A stretch of 64,000 nucleotides of DNA from NCBI GenBank assembly GCA_024220525.1, contig JAMYWO010000011.1:252462-316461 (forward strand), read 5' to 3'. This stretch comes from Cochliopodium minus. Taxonomy: Eukaryota > Discosea > Himatismenida > Cochliopodiidae. This document shows positions 12,979 to 24,403 of the stretch, piece after piece; the first letter of the stretch is position 1; each line of letters opens with the position of its first letter. The notes under the pieces were generated by a model. The model saw nothing but the letters and a program-made list of their open reading frames with translations. It had not been told where the DNA came from and ran no database searches. A program made the position numbers and the translations under genes.

Positions 12979-15900
12979 ATGTACAAACAAAAAGTAAGAG
13001 AAGATGATTTGCTCCATAATATAAGATTAAATCCCTATTTGGCTGTGGAACCCTCAAATAATATCTTCACCTCATGTGAATATGGGAGATTAGGAGGGAT
13101 ATATTTCCCTAATCCATTTGAAACAAAGTTATCAGATGTAATATCCCAACCCTTCAAAACATTCTATTCATCAAATAAAAGATATATGATAAAACAACAT
13201 GGGATGTCATGTATGGTGCATGCAAACGAAGAATTATCAGAAATGATGGTGACACAGCCCTATTTTTATAATCCAAAAATAAATGTGGAAGGAAATAATG
13301 TGAATGATTGGATAAAATATGGAAATCAAATACATTCATATCTGAGCAATAAAGAAAATAATCACATTCCACCTCGTACATTGTATGAACATATGAATGA
13401 AGAGAATAAATATGAATTCAATAAAAAAAACTTTGATCCATTCCAAGGAAACCTCATAGATTCCTTCAAATACAAAAATAAAGATTTTATAGTGTATGTT
13501 AGAGGACCTATAAGAAACATTTTGTCAATCTGTAATAAAGATAAATTCACTGGGAAGCGAGTTGAAGTGGATGAAGCATTAGAATTTGAGGAAATGTTAC
13601 AAAGGGTCAGGTGTGAAGGTAATTCCTTTTTTTTAAAAAATTTTTTGATTTTAATTTTTTAATAATTTTTTCTTAAAATTTTTATTAGAGATGTCCAAAT
13701 ATTACAACTTTGTTAGCGGATTTAAAGTTTTTACTAACAAATTTTAAACTGTTGTAATATTTTTGGACATCCCCAAATTTTTATTTAGAATACTAAATAA
13801 TTTGTTTTTTAATTTTTACATTTAAAAATTAAAATTTATCAGAATTCACTGAGGACAAAAAAGTAAAAATATTGACATATTCGACTCACAAGATATACAT
13901 CATCGAGGCAACAATAGAAAACAAAAAACTATCAGCAAAACTAATATACGCTGCACAATTAACTTCGAAAATAATTGACGCAAGGTTTCCAATACAAAGC
14001 AATGTATTCAAACAAGAGGAAGTAACAGTGATATGTGTGGACGGGTCTGTCTACTCTGTAGACTTGAGGAAAAGGGGAGATGTACTCATGTTAAAAGAGA
14101 AAGACATTGGTTTTGAATATAAATTTAACAAACCCAAAAATTGTTGGAAAGCAGTTGAATATGCCGCCTGTCCTCAAACTTTGTTTGTAGCTTATCATGA
14201 CAAAGTATTCTTATTGGACAATAGAGTAAAAAATTAGTTTATTTTTCATTTAATTTTTGTTTGGATTATTTTTTTTCGATTTTTTTTTAAATTTTATTCA
14301 TTTATTTTTTTAAAATTTATAAATTTTTTGTAAAATTCAAGGATTCTAAACCTACTCTTGATTTAATGTGGAACATAAATAAAGAATATCCAAAATACAA
14401 GCAAATATTTTCTATAAAGAGACATCCCACCGACATTTTCCACTTTGCTGTCACCAATACTAGTGGAGTCATGCTGATGGACCAAAGATTCACAAAAAGT
14501 TGTTTGTTTCAGTGGGCGATAAATATAAAGCACCCCCAAAGAGAATTACAGTTCATAAAATCAGGAGATGAGAGTAATAAATGTTTATTTTTATTTTTAT
14601 TTTTTTTCTCAATTTTTGAATATTTTTTATTAACATTAATTTTTCATTAATTTTTCATTGATTCTTAAATTTTAGCTTTAATTTTTTCTAATGGATTGGA
14701 TTTCACTGGAAATTTAAATTTCATGTCATACAAACACTACGAGACCCATTTAGAAGCCCAAAGATCAATCCTTCTCAATTCTTGTAAAGACCAAATCAAC
14801 ATTGGAAATTGCGCCTACAAATGGACCAATGAGCTCTTTCGTGGTCTCAAAGTAATAGATAAAGGAAATAACCCAAATAATCAAGATTACCATGTTTTTG
14901 ACATGTATCAAATTACAGAATACAGCGATTTGTTTGTGCAAACTATTTCTCTTGGTGAATCCGACATTCAAAAACCAAAAAATTTTGTACCAATTTTTTT
15001 ATTTTTCTCTTATTTTTTTAAAAAAAATTGTTTTCTTTGAAAAATTTATTTCCATTTTATTTTGATAAATTATTTTTTAAATTCAAAATTTAATCTAATC
15101 TTTTAAAAATTATTTTAATCTTGTAAACTTATTTTAAATAATTTATTTATAATTCATTTTTAATTGTGTTTGAATGAATATATTCCCCATATAAAATTCA
15201 TTTTTAATTTGTTTTTATTTTTATTTCCATTTTATTCAAAAGCAAGATATACCAGAACCACCTAACCTTTTAGAAAGGTTTGATGAGGAAGAAAAGGTAG
15301 CAATAGAAAGAGAGTTTATTAAGGGAGAAGACTTGGACAACATTTCGAAATTCAACTACATCATGAGTGACTATGTTTGGGATAGTATTAGTCAAGTCAG
15401 GGACAATAGTATCATCTACTCTGATTCTAATCGTTTTGAAGAAGTTGAGATTGATTGGATAATGAAAAGAGTCCTCTCCAAACAAAGTAAACAAATAATA
15501 CAAATAAATACAAATGAAATAAATATAATTCAAAAAAAAACAACCAAAAGATAAAAAAATTTACAAAAAAATAAAAAACAAAAAATAAAAATAAAATAAA
15601 GTAATCAAATAAAAATAAACAATAGAAAATAAAAAAGTAATAAACTTAAAATAAAAAAATAATAAAAGTGATAAAAATAAAACAAATTTAAAAAATAAAT
15701 TAACAATAAATTTAAAATTTTAAAAATAAAAAAATAAATAAAAACTAAAAAATATTTTAAAAAATAAAAAATTTTTTTAAACAAAAGACTCAATGAGTTC
15801 TTTGTCTTTGTGGAGAGATTTTTCGAAGGAATATAGAAAGTTTTCTTTCGACAAGTTTATCCACATGTTGGACGAGTATTGTTCTCGACAAGAAAAAGAT

Positions 15901-17510
15901 AAACAAAAGCTCAGAAGAAGAAACGTTAGTGAAATCAAGTACCAAGATATCTTCTTCAACAAAATTTCTTTTTTAAAAAACGAAAAGAATTGGAACGTAA
16001 AAAATAGAATCAAAATAATTTTTTAAAAAAATAAAAAAACTTTTTTAAAAAAAATTAATTTTTATTTTTTTTATTAGGATAAACTTAACACGAAATATAA
16101 ACAAAATAACTCACTAAATTTGGAGGACAAAGAAAAAATAGATAAAAATAAAGAAACTACAACTTATGTGAATGAAGAGGAGGATGAGCCTCACGTTGGG
16201 TACAGATTTGACAATCACCTAAAAAACTTGTTAAGTGACTTGGAAAAGAACAGGGAAAATCAAAGACAAAGAAAAAATGCAAATATAAATGCTTTTAATG
16301 TAAATCAAAATAATAATGAAAATAATGGCGAAAATAACAACAATGAAAATAATAATGAAAATAACATTAGTATAAATAATAAAGATGAAAATATTGTAAA
16401 TATCTTGAATAACAATGAAAATAACAACATTAATAATAATGAAAACAATATTGACAAGAACAACGAAAAAAATAAGAATAATGGAAAAGGAAGAGAAAAA
16501 GTGGTGAAAAAGGTGAAGAGGTTGAGGGAGATACCTGAGAGGGACAGGTACTGGATGCAACACGAGATCGTCAAAGAGATCCCCATGCTCAACATCAGGG
16601 AAGAGGTTCCTAACTTGGAAGTCAGAAACAGAATCATCAACTCCTGGAAGAGTCTCATCAATTTTGACGAGCCCGCCAAATTTGACAGCTATATGTTGAA
16701 AAAAGAAGTTGATATTGTTGTAAATTTTATTATTTACTTTTTAAAATTATTGTTTTTTTTTATTTAAAAATTTTATTGAAAGCATGATGATTTGATGGAT
16801 CCTTTTTATGAAGTGGTTGTTGAAAAATCTATCTACGAAAATGCAGTCACAAACGTAGAGTTCGAAATCGAAGAGGTTGAAGAAGAGACTCAAAAGGAAA
16901 TCCCAATTTTTAAGAAAAAGAATAACAAAGAAAAGGAAAACAACAAAAATACTCCTTCTTCACAAAATAAGAAGCTCACACAAATTGACCATGTAAATTT
17001 TTTAAAAAAAAATTTATTAGTTATTTTTTCAATTGTTTTTTTTTTAGTTTAATTTTGATACACCCTCCCAAAACATCAGACTAAAGTCCAAAAAATCAAG
17101 GACAAAAATATCCGCTCCTTTTTCCCAAGCTTCCCAAGCTTCACAAGATGTTGAAATTCCATCTACCCCTCTTCCTTCTTTTTCCCAACCCTCCCAATCC
17201 TCTCAACAAAATTCGTCGCAAAAGATGTTTGTAAAAAAAATTTTTAAGATTTTATTTTAATGATTTAATTTTTGAAAGAAATCTTAATTTTTAAAAAAAA
17301 TTATTTGGAATTTGAATTTTAATATTTCTTTTTTAAAAGATTTACAAAGAAAAAGTCACTCCTTCACAATCTTCTCAATTTCCTCAACCAGAAGTCCTCT
17401 CACAAGAAACTCCTTCTCAATCTTCTCAGTTGGACTTTTCTATTGCCTTGTTGGAACATACTCCAATGAACAGTGGAAGGAAAAAGAAGAAGAAAGGTGG
17501 TGGATTTTGA
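12979..17510 (+). CDS. TAF1C/Rrn6-like RNA polymerase I initiation factor subunit
   Basis: Probable subunit of the SL1/core-factor complex that recruits RNA polymerase I to rDNA. Ten exons (12979-13618, 13843-14225, 14342-14573, 14676-14986, 15243-15486, 15788-15996, 16078-16719, 16783-16992, 17048-17230, 17340-17510) total exactly 1075 codons. The N-terminal half looks like a beta-propeller, with the family-like segment HPTDIFHFAVTNTSGVMLMD followed by QRFTKSCLFQW. The middle carries an acidic and Asn-rich linker. The tail is rich in PSQSSQ phrases and ends in a Lys-rich RKKKKKGGGF. A basic tail ending in Gly-Phe is a hallmark I know from TAF1C and Rrn6. The SQ/TP-rich tail could be a phosphorylation region. 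ATG 12979 is the first in frame. Intron 1 (13619-13842) hosts an 88-bp transposon. Family call is by pattern, not by a search. Confidence 0.72.
13687..13774 (+). mobile_element. 88-bp palindromic MITE-like element, copy 1
   Basis: Non-coding element with inverted ends (GATGTCCAAATATTACAAC against GTTGTAATATTTTTGGACATC), lying in intron 1 of the TAF1C-like gene. It is flanked by a perfect 11-bp direct repeat AAATTTTTATT (13676-13686 and 13775-13785), the expected target-site duplication. The inner 80 bp differ from copy 2 at 56793-56880 at about five sites, four of them G/A differences. An 11-bp duplication points to a Mutator-like superfamily, by inference. It has no coding capacity and would need a transposase supplied elsewhere. 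Confidence 0.8.
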
Positions 17511-17602
17511 AGAAAAAGAAAATAACATTTGTTTTGTATTATATGTTTTGTTTAATACTTCTATTTATTTATAAATAAAATAAAAAAAAATATAAAAAAA
17601 AA

Positions 17603-18419
17603 ATGATTTTAAAGTTTGTTCGAATCAAAAAATTTAAATACAATAATATCTTCTTCCCCAAATCCCCTATTGAAAAATTCACATCGAAATATTATCATAA
17701 TACTCACAAATCATTCAATCAAATAGGCAAATAAAAAGAAATAAATTTAATTTATCGTTAAATATTCAACATCTCAATATTTTTTTTTATAACCATCAGA
17801 ATATACTGTGATTAATAATTGTATAGTTCCAAAGCATATAACAAGAATTAAACAAAATGGAAAAGTGAAGGAAAATTCTGAAGAGATTCCCAAACCAAGA
17901 ATTTCCAAAGGTGTTTGTAAAATAAATGATAAAATTTCATTGGGCTATGGATTAGATTATGAACTCGATCAATTGAGTAAGATATGTTTTTTTTAGTTCT
18001 TGCAAAAATTGAAAAAAAAAAAAAAAAAAAAAAGAGTATGATCTTATCGAAAGTGTTGATAAATGGAACTTTGAAAAAAATTTAGAATCTGTAATAAAAG
18101 AATTTGGTGAGTTCATTGACGAAAACTCAAAAACAAAAAAAACATTATTGATATACAGGTATCCCCCTTCTTTAAATCCTTTTTTTAAAATCTTTTAAAA
18201 AAAAAAACTATTGATAGTGATATTGATGATCCTAAAAGTTCTTATCTTATGATGGCTTATTTTATGTTTTCTCGTAAGGTTTGTTTGAAAGAGGCTTTTT
18301 ATATGGTCGATAAATTGAATGATTTCACAAAACCCAATTCTATTTTGTTTGATATTTTGAAGAAATATGAAGTTTTGTTGTTTGGAGCAAATTCTATGGA
18401 CGAACATAAAATAAATTAA
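17603..18419 (+). CDS. Dual-specificity phosphatase-like pseudoenzyme
   Basis: Paralogue of the phosphatase at 3255-5409 with the active site gone. Exons 17603-17726, 17800-17976, 18035-18158 and 18218-18419 total exactly 209 codons; intron 17727-17799 starts with GC (GCAAAT) instead of GT, the others are GT-AG. Aligned regions: KGVCKINDKISLGYGLDYEL against KGMSQITEHLYLGSGLDADD, and CLKEAFYMVDKLNDF against GLKEAFEYVKKSRDF. Where the active protein has HCVVGKSRSAS this one has YSDIDDPKSSY: the catalytic Cys is Ser and the signature Arg is Ser. About 24 residues around the general-acid loop are also missing. The intron that splits the catalytic codon is at the same site and phase in both genes, which confirms paralogy. 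The frame is fully open, so it may be an expressed pseudophosphatase that binds but does not hydrolyse substrate. Confidence 0.72.
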
Positions 18420-18627
18420 AATTTAATTTTAATTTATATTATTATCTTTCCGTTTTTCCTCAAACTTGATTAGTTAAAGTATTGATATTTAAAAGGAAGA
18501 ATAGATACTTTTAAAAGAATTTTTCATCCAAATTTCTTTTTTTTTGATTCGACAAAAAAGAGGATTTATTTTTTCACTTTAAAAAAATAATAAAAAAATT
18601 AATTATTAAAACAGAGAAGTGGAAAAT

Positions 18628-21315
18628 ATGAATCTAAATTTGCAGATTATTCTTATTGCTTTCTATTTCTTTTCATATCACAATGTGCAGTGCTCGGATA
18701 TCTTCATCAATAATTGCACAGCTTTAATGAATATAAGTTCAGGTGCAACTGATGTATATTATCTGAACAATAGCATTGATTGTTCAACAATATCCAATTT
18801 CATTCCAATATCTGCTTTCCAGTAATAAATTTCCTCCAATTTAAAATTATAAAAATATTTTAATTTCGATATAATTGAAGAGGAAAGTTTGAAGGTCAAG
18901 GATTCACAATTTATAATTTAACCATAAACAATAATACAATCTATACCGCGATGATAAAAGAAGCAAGAAATTGTGACGTAAACAATCTAAACTTTATAGA
19001 TGCAAATATAACAAGCAGTGCAGGATATATCGGAGTTTTATTTGGGCAAATAACGAATTGTAATTTGACTAACATCACAATAGGATCATCATCTCCAACA
19101 AAAAGAAGTTATGTGAATGCTGTTGGTTCAACAAATTATTATGTGGGAGGATTGGTTGGATCTGCTGAATCATCTTGCAAAATAACAAATTGTGTTGTCA
19201 GAAACACTATCATAAAAACAAAATCTACAGGAAATAATGGATTTTCCAGTGTGGGTGGATTAATAGGACAATTAAGTAAAAGACATTTTAATTTTTTTAA
19301 TTTTTTTTTTTCAGTTTTCATTTTAATTACACAAGTTAACAGTAGTGTTGATCAGTGTTACAATTTAGGAACAAATAATCCAAATGAAGTGATTGTTGAT
19401 GGATATGAAACTATTGGTTCTCTCATTTCTTCTGTAAGATATCTTTTAAAACTATTTATTATTTATTTTTCCAAATTAAAAAAAAAACTTTCATCAAAAT
19501 GTCTACAGGTAAGCTATAGTACAGTAACAAGAAGTGGGGCTTTTAGTGGAGTTGTTAATTCGACAAGTAATAACGGGGTAATTGGAAGAATTTTAAATTC
19601 AAACGTAAAAAACCTCTCTTTAAAAATTTTTTAAAAAAAAAAAATCAAAGTTTTTTATTTGAAATAATTTTTTTTATGCAAAAAGATTTCTCAAGTTTTT
19701 TCAGAATCACTTGTTTCTTATGTTGGAAGCTTTAATTTGGGATTGTTTGGAAAAATAGTGACTAGTGGTTCTGAATATTACGTTTTAGATAATTGTTACT
19801 CTAGATCGAATGTGACTCTTAATTACGACTCCATCGGTGGGATGGCTGGTAAAAAAAAAAAAAAAAAAATTGTTGAAAAATTTTTTAAATTTAGACTTAT
19901 TTAAGGATTGGTCAATGTAACTGAAAGTTCAACAATATCTTTCAAAAATATTTATGTTTCAAGCTTTGTATCTGGAAATGGAACCAACAAAGGTGCTGTT
20001 ATTGGACAAATTTTAAAAACAGGAGTAAAATAATCAAGATAAAATTATAAGCTAATTTTTTAAAATTAATATTACATAGACTGGCTCCTACATTTTTTCG
20101 AATGTTTATTTTGATATTTCTCTTAACAATGGACTTAATTTAAATGGGTCAAGTATTTTAATGACAAGCAGTTCAACAATAACAGGGTATAACTGTTCTG
20201 AACTTTATTTTACAGTCACAAATACTTCTCTTTTTGATCAATCAACAATATGGAGTGGAAATAATTTGAAAAACGTTTACAATTCAACATTTGGTTATTG
20301 TAATTGTACATTAGGATGTCCTACTTCTAATCCATCAACTTTTACTCCTTCTACTTTATTTCCTTCTACAGACATTCCAACCAATATTACCTCAACGAGT
20401 AGTCCTTCCACACATTTTCCTTCCACACATTTGCCTTCTACTTCAACACCAACACTTTCATTAATGGAATCTTCTACCGATATTCCCTCAACAGCGTCAC
20501 CCTCCACAGTGAATCCTTCTACAAATAATCCTTCAATTCATTCCTCTACAGTTGCTCATTCTACCACATCTGCTCCTTCAATAAATATCCCATCTACTTC
20601 AGATCTTTCTTCAATCCCACCAACAACCACTCCCTCTCCAATTTCATGTATTTATAAAGTTCCAAATTGTGAAAATTGTCCTCAAAATATTATTCTCTCA
20701 AATATTTTTGGATTGAACATTAGTTGTGAATCAGTGAATGGATTATTTCAATGGAATTTCAAGAATTCGACATCTGATACAATCACCATTTCTCAAACAT
20801 TTACAATCAACAACACAAATGTAAATTTGATTGGAAATTTAACAATTGATACTTCTTCAAGTATCCAGTTTGTTATTTCAGAAGAAAAACAATCCTCTTT
20901 GAATGTAACAGGTTGTGTTTCGATAAATGGAACAATTGTTTTTGTTGTTGATAAACAACTCAAACAAGGAAATACTTCTGTCACCATTTTGAATTATAAT
21001 TGTTCGCAATCACTCAGAGTTTTATCATCTCAATTCACTGTCAAACCGACTTATTCAAAAAGTAATTGTGATGAGTTGAATTATAATTTGAATAATGTTC
21101 AAGGATCACTTGGAGTTGTTTTGAATTCAAACAATAACAGCAAATGTAAAAGTAATAAATCTTTGATTATCGGTCTTTCTATTGGTATTCCTTTGGCAAC
21201 TGCAGTCATCATTGTTGGTGTTATTCTAATTTTCAAATTCCTTGTTCAAAACCAAGCAAAGAGTAATGTTCAAAACTTTAACAAGTCTCAATTTGAGTTA
21301 AAAAATTTGAAGTGA
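18628..21315 (+). CDS. GLUG-repeat, mucin-like type I membrane protein A
   Basis: Cell-surface glycoprotein of unknown ligand; adhesion or coat function is likely from its architecture. Order: signal peptide (LQIILIAFYFFSYHNVQC), an opening Cys module (NNSIDCSTISNFIPI), GLUG-type repeats (VGGLVGSAESSCKITNC, SSVGGLIGQL) over about eight short exons, a Ser/Thr/Pro stalk made of PST-x-x-PST phrases, then a Cys- and sequon-rich module starting CIYKVPNCENCPQNIILS. A membrane span (LSIGIPLATAVIIVGVILIF) and a short cytoplasmic tail end the protein. The last exon from about 20085 is large. ATG 18628 is used rather than an upstream GTG. The 3' third is nearly identical to the neighbouring copy B, whereas the 5' exons differ clearly. 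Confidence 0.85.
20641..21297 (+). repeat. Near-identical 3' tract shared with copy B (gene conversion)
   Basis: About 660 bp encoding the Cys module, membrane span and tail match 23556-24212 with roughly eight differences, most of them silent or conservative. Both edges are sharp: the mucin stalk before it and the last few codons after it differ. The flanking GLUG exons are much more diverged, so a recent conversion or unequal exchange is the simplest explanation. Confidence 0.8.
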
Positions 21316-21399
21316 CTTACTCCTATAAATTATTACATTGGATTTTAAATAAATGATTTTTTAAAAATGTTTTTAAAGGATAATAATTAAAATAAAAAA

Positions 21400-24228
21400 A
21401 TGAATTTAAATTTCCTCTTTCTCTTTATTATTGCTCATTTTTTAATCACAAATGGAACAACCATTTACATTAATGATTGCATAGATTTAATGAAAATAGA
21501 TACTGGTTCAACATATATTCTCAACAAAAGCATTGATTGTTCTGTGACAATCAATTTCAATCCGATTCACTCTTTCGAGTAAAACTTTTCCATTTAAATA
21601 AAATATATTGAATGTTAACTTTAATGAGGCAAAAAACAGTAATCTCAATGGGAATATATGTATTTTTAGTGTATGATTTTAAATTTTATATCAAATAAAA
21701 CATCAATTTTAGTGATCGATTAGAAGGACAGGGATTTACTATTTATAATTTAACCATAAACAATGATAATCCCTATACTGCAATGATAAAACAAGCAAGA
21801 AATTGTGAGGTGAACAATCTAAACTTTATAGATGCGAAAATAACAAGCAATGCAGGATATATGGGCATTTTATTTGGGCAAATAACGAATTGTAGTTTGA
21901 ATAACATCACAATAGGATCATCATCTCCCACAAAAAGAAGCTATGTGAATTCGATTGGAGTAAACAACAATTTGGGAGGATTGGTTGGATCTGCAGATTC
22001 TGGAAGCAAAATAACAAATTGTAAAGTAAGCAATACGATCATTGGAGCAGGATCAAATTCAAATGTGGGTGGATTAATAGGAGAACTATGTAAAAATTTA
22101 ACAAATTTAACTTTATCTTTGATGAATAGAATTTTTTAAAAAAATTTTATAAAGTAAATAGCACTGTTGATCAGTGTTACAATTTAGGAACAAATGATCC
22201 AAATGAAGTGATTGTTGAAGGGTACAACCCTGTTGGTTCTCTTATTTCTTCTGTAAGATATCTTTTTAAAATTATTTTTCAAATTTTAAAAAAGACATTT
22301 TTCAAAATGTCTACAGATAAGCTACAGCACAGTAACAAGAAGTGGAGCTTTTAGCGGAGTTATAAATGGAACTAATATGAACGGATTAATTGGAAGCATT
22401 TTAAACTCAAATGTAAAAAATTTTAAAAACAAATTTTTTAAAAAACCAGAATTTTATCATTTATCTTTATTTATTAATTTAAAATTAGATTTCACAAGTT
22501 TTTTCAGAATCACTTGTTTCTTATGTTGGGAGTTTGTACCAAGCAGGATTATTTGGGTCAGTTCATATTAGTAGCAATGATCTGAATTATGTGATTGATA
22601 ATTGTTATTCTAGATCCAATGTTACTTTCAACAATGAATGGATTGGTGGATTGGCAGGTATTGCACATGTTTCCGAAAAAAAAAAAAATCAATTTATGAC
22701 TAATCGAAAACAAATAAATAAAAGGAATAATCAAGTTGGAAGGAAGCTCGAGTTTAAGTTTGAAAAATATTTATGTTTCAAACTTTGTATCTGGAAATGG
22801 AACAAACAAAGGAGCAACCATTGGTCAAATTAAAAAAACAGGAGTAAAATTGATTAAAAATAAATAAAAAAATTAAAATTGTTAAATACAAAAAAACAGA
22901 CAAATGGTTATACCTATTTAAATGTTTATTTCGATGACACTATGAATCCTGGTCTTCCTGCAATAGGAGTAAATATTTCAACTGATAACAATTCCACTAT
23001 TATAGGACTTAATTGTTCCCAACTTTATTCTACAGTTACAAATACTTCTCTTTTTGATCAATCAACAATATGGAGTGGAAATAATTTGAAAAACGTTTAC
23101 AATTCAACTTTTGGTCCTTGTATTTGTTTGTCAGCAAGTCCTAGTTCGAATCCAACAATTAAAACTCGTTCTTCTGTATTCCCCTCAACCCTTCTTCCTT
23201 CTACTGATAATCCAACAACGAATAGCCCCTCTTCAGAATCACCCTCCACAGAGACTCCAACAACCAATACTCCATCAACAAATATTCCTTCCACCTCAAC
23301 AGTTTCTACTAATACTCCATACACATCAATACCCCCAACCTCCCTAACTCCTTCCACTTTTATTCCTTCCACAAATTTAGCTTCCATTTCACCAACTGAA
23401 TCTTCTACCGACATTCCCTCAACAGTGTCACCTTCCACAGAGATTCCCTTCACAAATTCTCCATCTATTCATTCTACCACAGTTGCTCCTTCAACAAATG
23501 TTCCACCTACTGCAATTATGTCTTCACCAATTTCACCAACAACCACTCCCTCTCCAATTTCATGTATTTATAAAGTTCCAAATTGTGAAAATTGTCCTCA
23601 AAATATTATTCTCTCAAATATTTTTGGATTGAACATTAGTTGTGAATCAGTGAATGGATTATTTCAATGGAATTTCAAGAATTCGACATCTGATACAATC
23701 ACCATTTCTCAAACATTTACAATCAACAACACAAATGTAAATTTGATTGGAAATTTAACAATTGATACTTCTTCAAGTATCCAGTTTGTTATTTCAGAAG
23801 AAAAACAATCCTCTTTGAATGTAACAGGTTGTGTTTCGATAAATGGAACAATTGTTTTTGTTGTTGATAAACAACTCAAACAAGGAAATACTTCTGTCAC
23901 CATTTTGAATTATAATTGTTCACAATCACTCAGAGTTTTATCATCTCAATTCACTGTCAAACCGACTTATTCAAAAAGTAATTGTGATGAGTTAAACTAT
24001 AATTTGAATAATGTTCAAGGATCACTTGGAGTTGTTTTGAATTCAAACAATAACAGCAAATGCAAAAGTAATAAATCTTTGATTATCGGTCTTTCTGTTG
24101 GTATTCCTTTGGCAACTGCAGTCATAATTGTTGGTGTTATTCTAATTTTCAAATTTTTTGTTCAAAACCAAGCAAAGAGTAATGTTCAAAACTTTAACAA
24201 GTCTCAATACGAAATGAACAACCTATAA
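21400..24228 (+). CDS. GLUG-repeat, mucin-like type I membrane protein B
   Basis: Tandem paralogue of protein A, starting 85 bp after its stop. It has a signal peptide (LNFLFLFIIAHFLITNGT), the opening Cys module (ILNKSIDCSVTINFNPI), GLUG repeats (NLGGLVGSADSGSKITNC, SNVGGLIGEL), a longer and compositionally different Ser/Thr/Pro stalk (PSTETPTTNTPSTNIPST), then the shared Cys module, membrane span (LSVGIPLATAVIIVGVILIF) and tail. One junction deserves care: the exon after GGLAG reads in frame only with the acceptor at 22724 (AAAAG|GAATAA), giving IIKLEGSSSLSLKNIYV, which matches the paralogues; the nearer acceptor would shift the frame. So no frameshift is needed. The tail ends differently from protein A (QYEMNNL against QFELKNLK), marking the edge of the shared tract. 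Confidence 0.85.
23556..24212 (+). repeat. Near-identical 3' tract shared with copy A (gene conversion)
   Basis: Partner of 20641-21297. A second short island, about 75 bp around 23036-23112, is also almost identical to 20216-20292 (coding for TNTSLFDQSTIWSGNNLKN), suggesting more than one exchange event. Confidence 0.78.
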
Positions 24229-24403
24229 TGACAAACCCAATGATTTCGATTGTGCTATTTTGTCCATGATTGTCAAGAGTTTTGATAATTACAATAAAAA
24301 ATGAAAATTTTTCTATTTGTGATTGTTTTCTTTCAAAATATTTAATTAAAAAAAAATAGTTTTTTTTTTAATTAAATATTTCTTTATTTTAATACTTATT
24401 CTT

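Noticed and set aside
22640-22840. Frameshift in surface protein B
   Set aside because: Using the acceptor at 22724 instead of the one nearer the exon restores the frame and the family sequence, so no lesion is needed.
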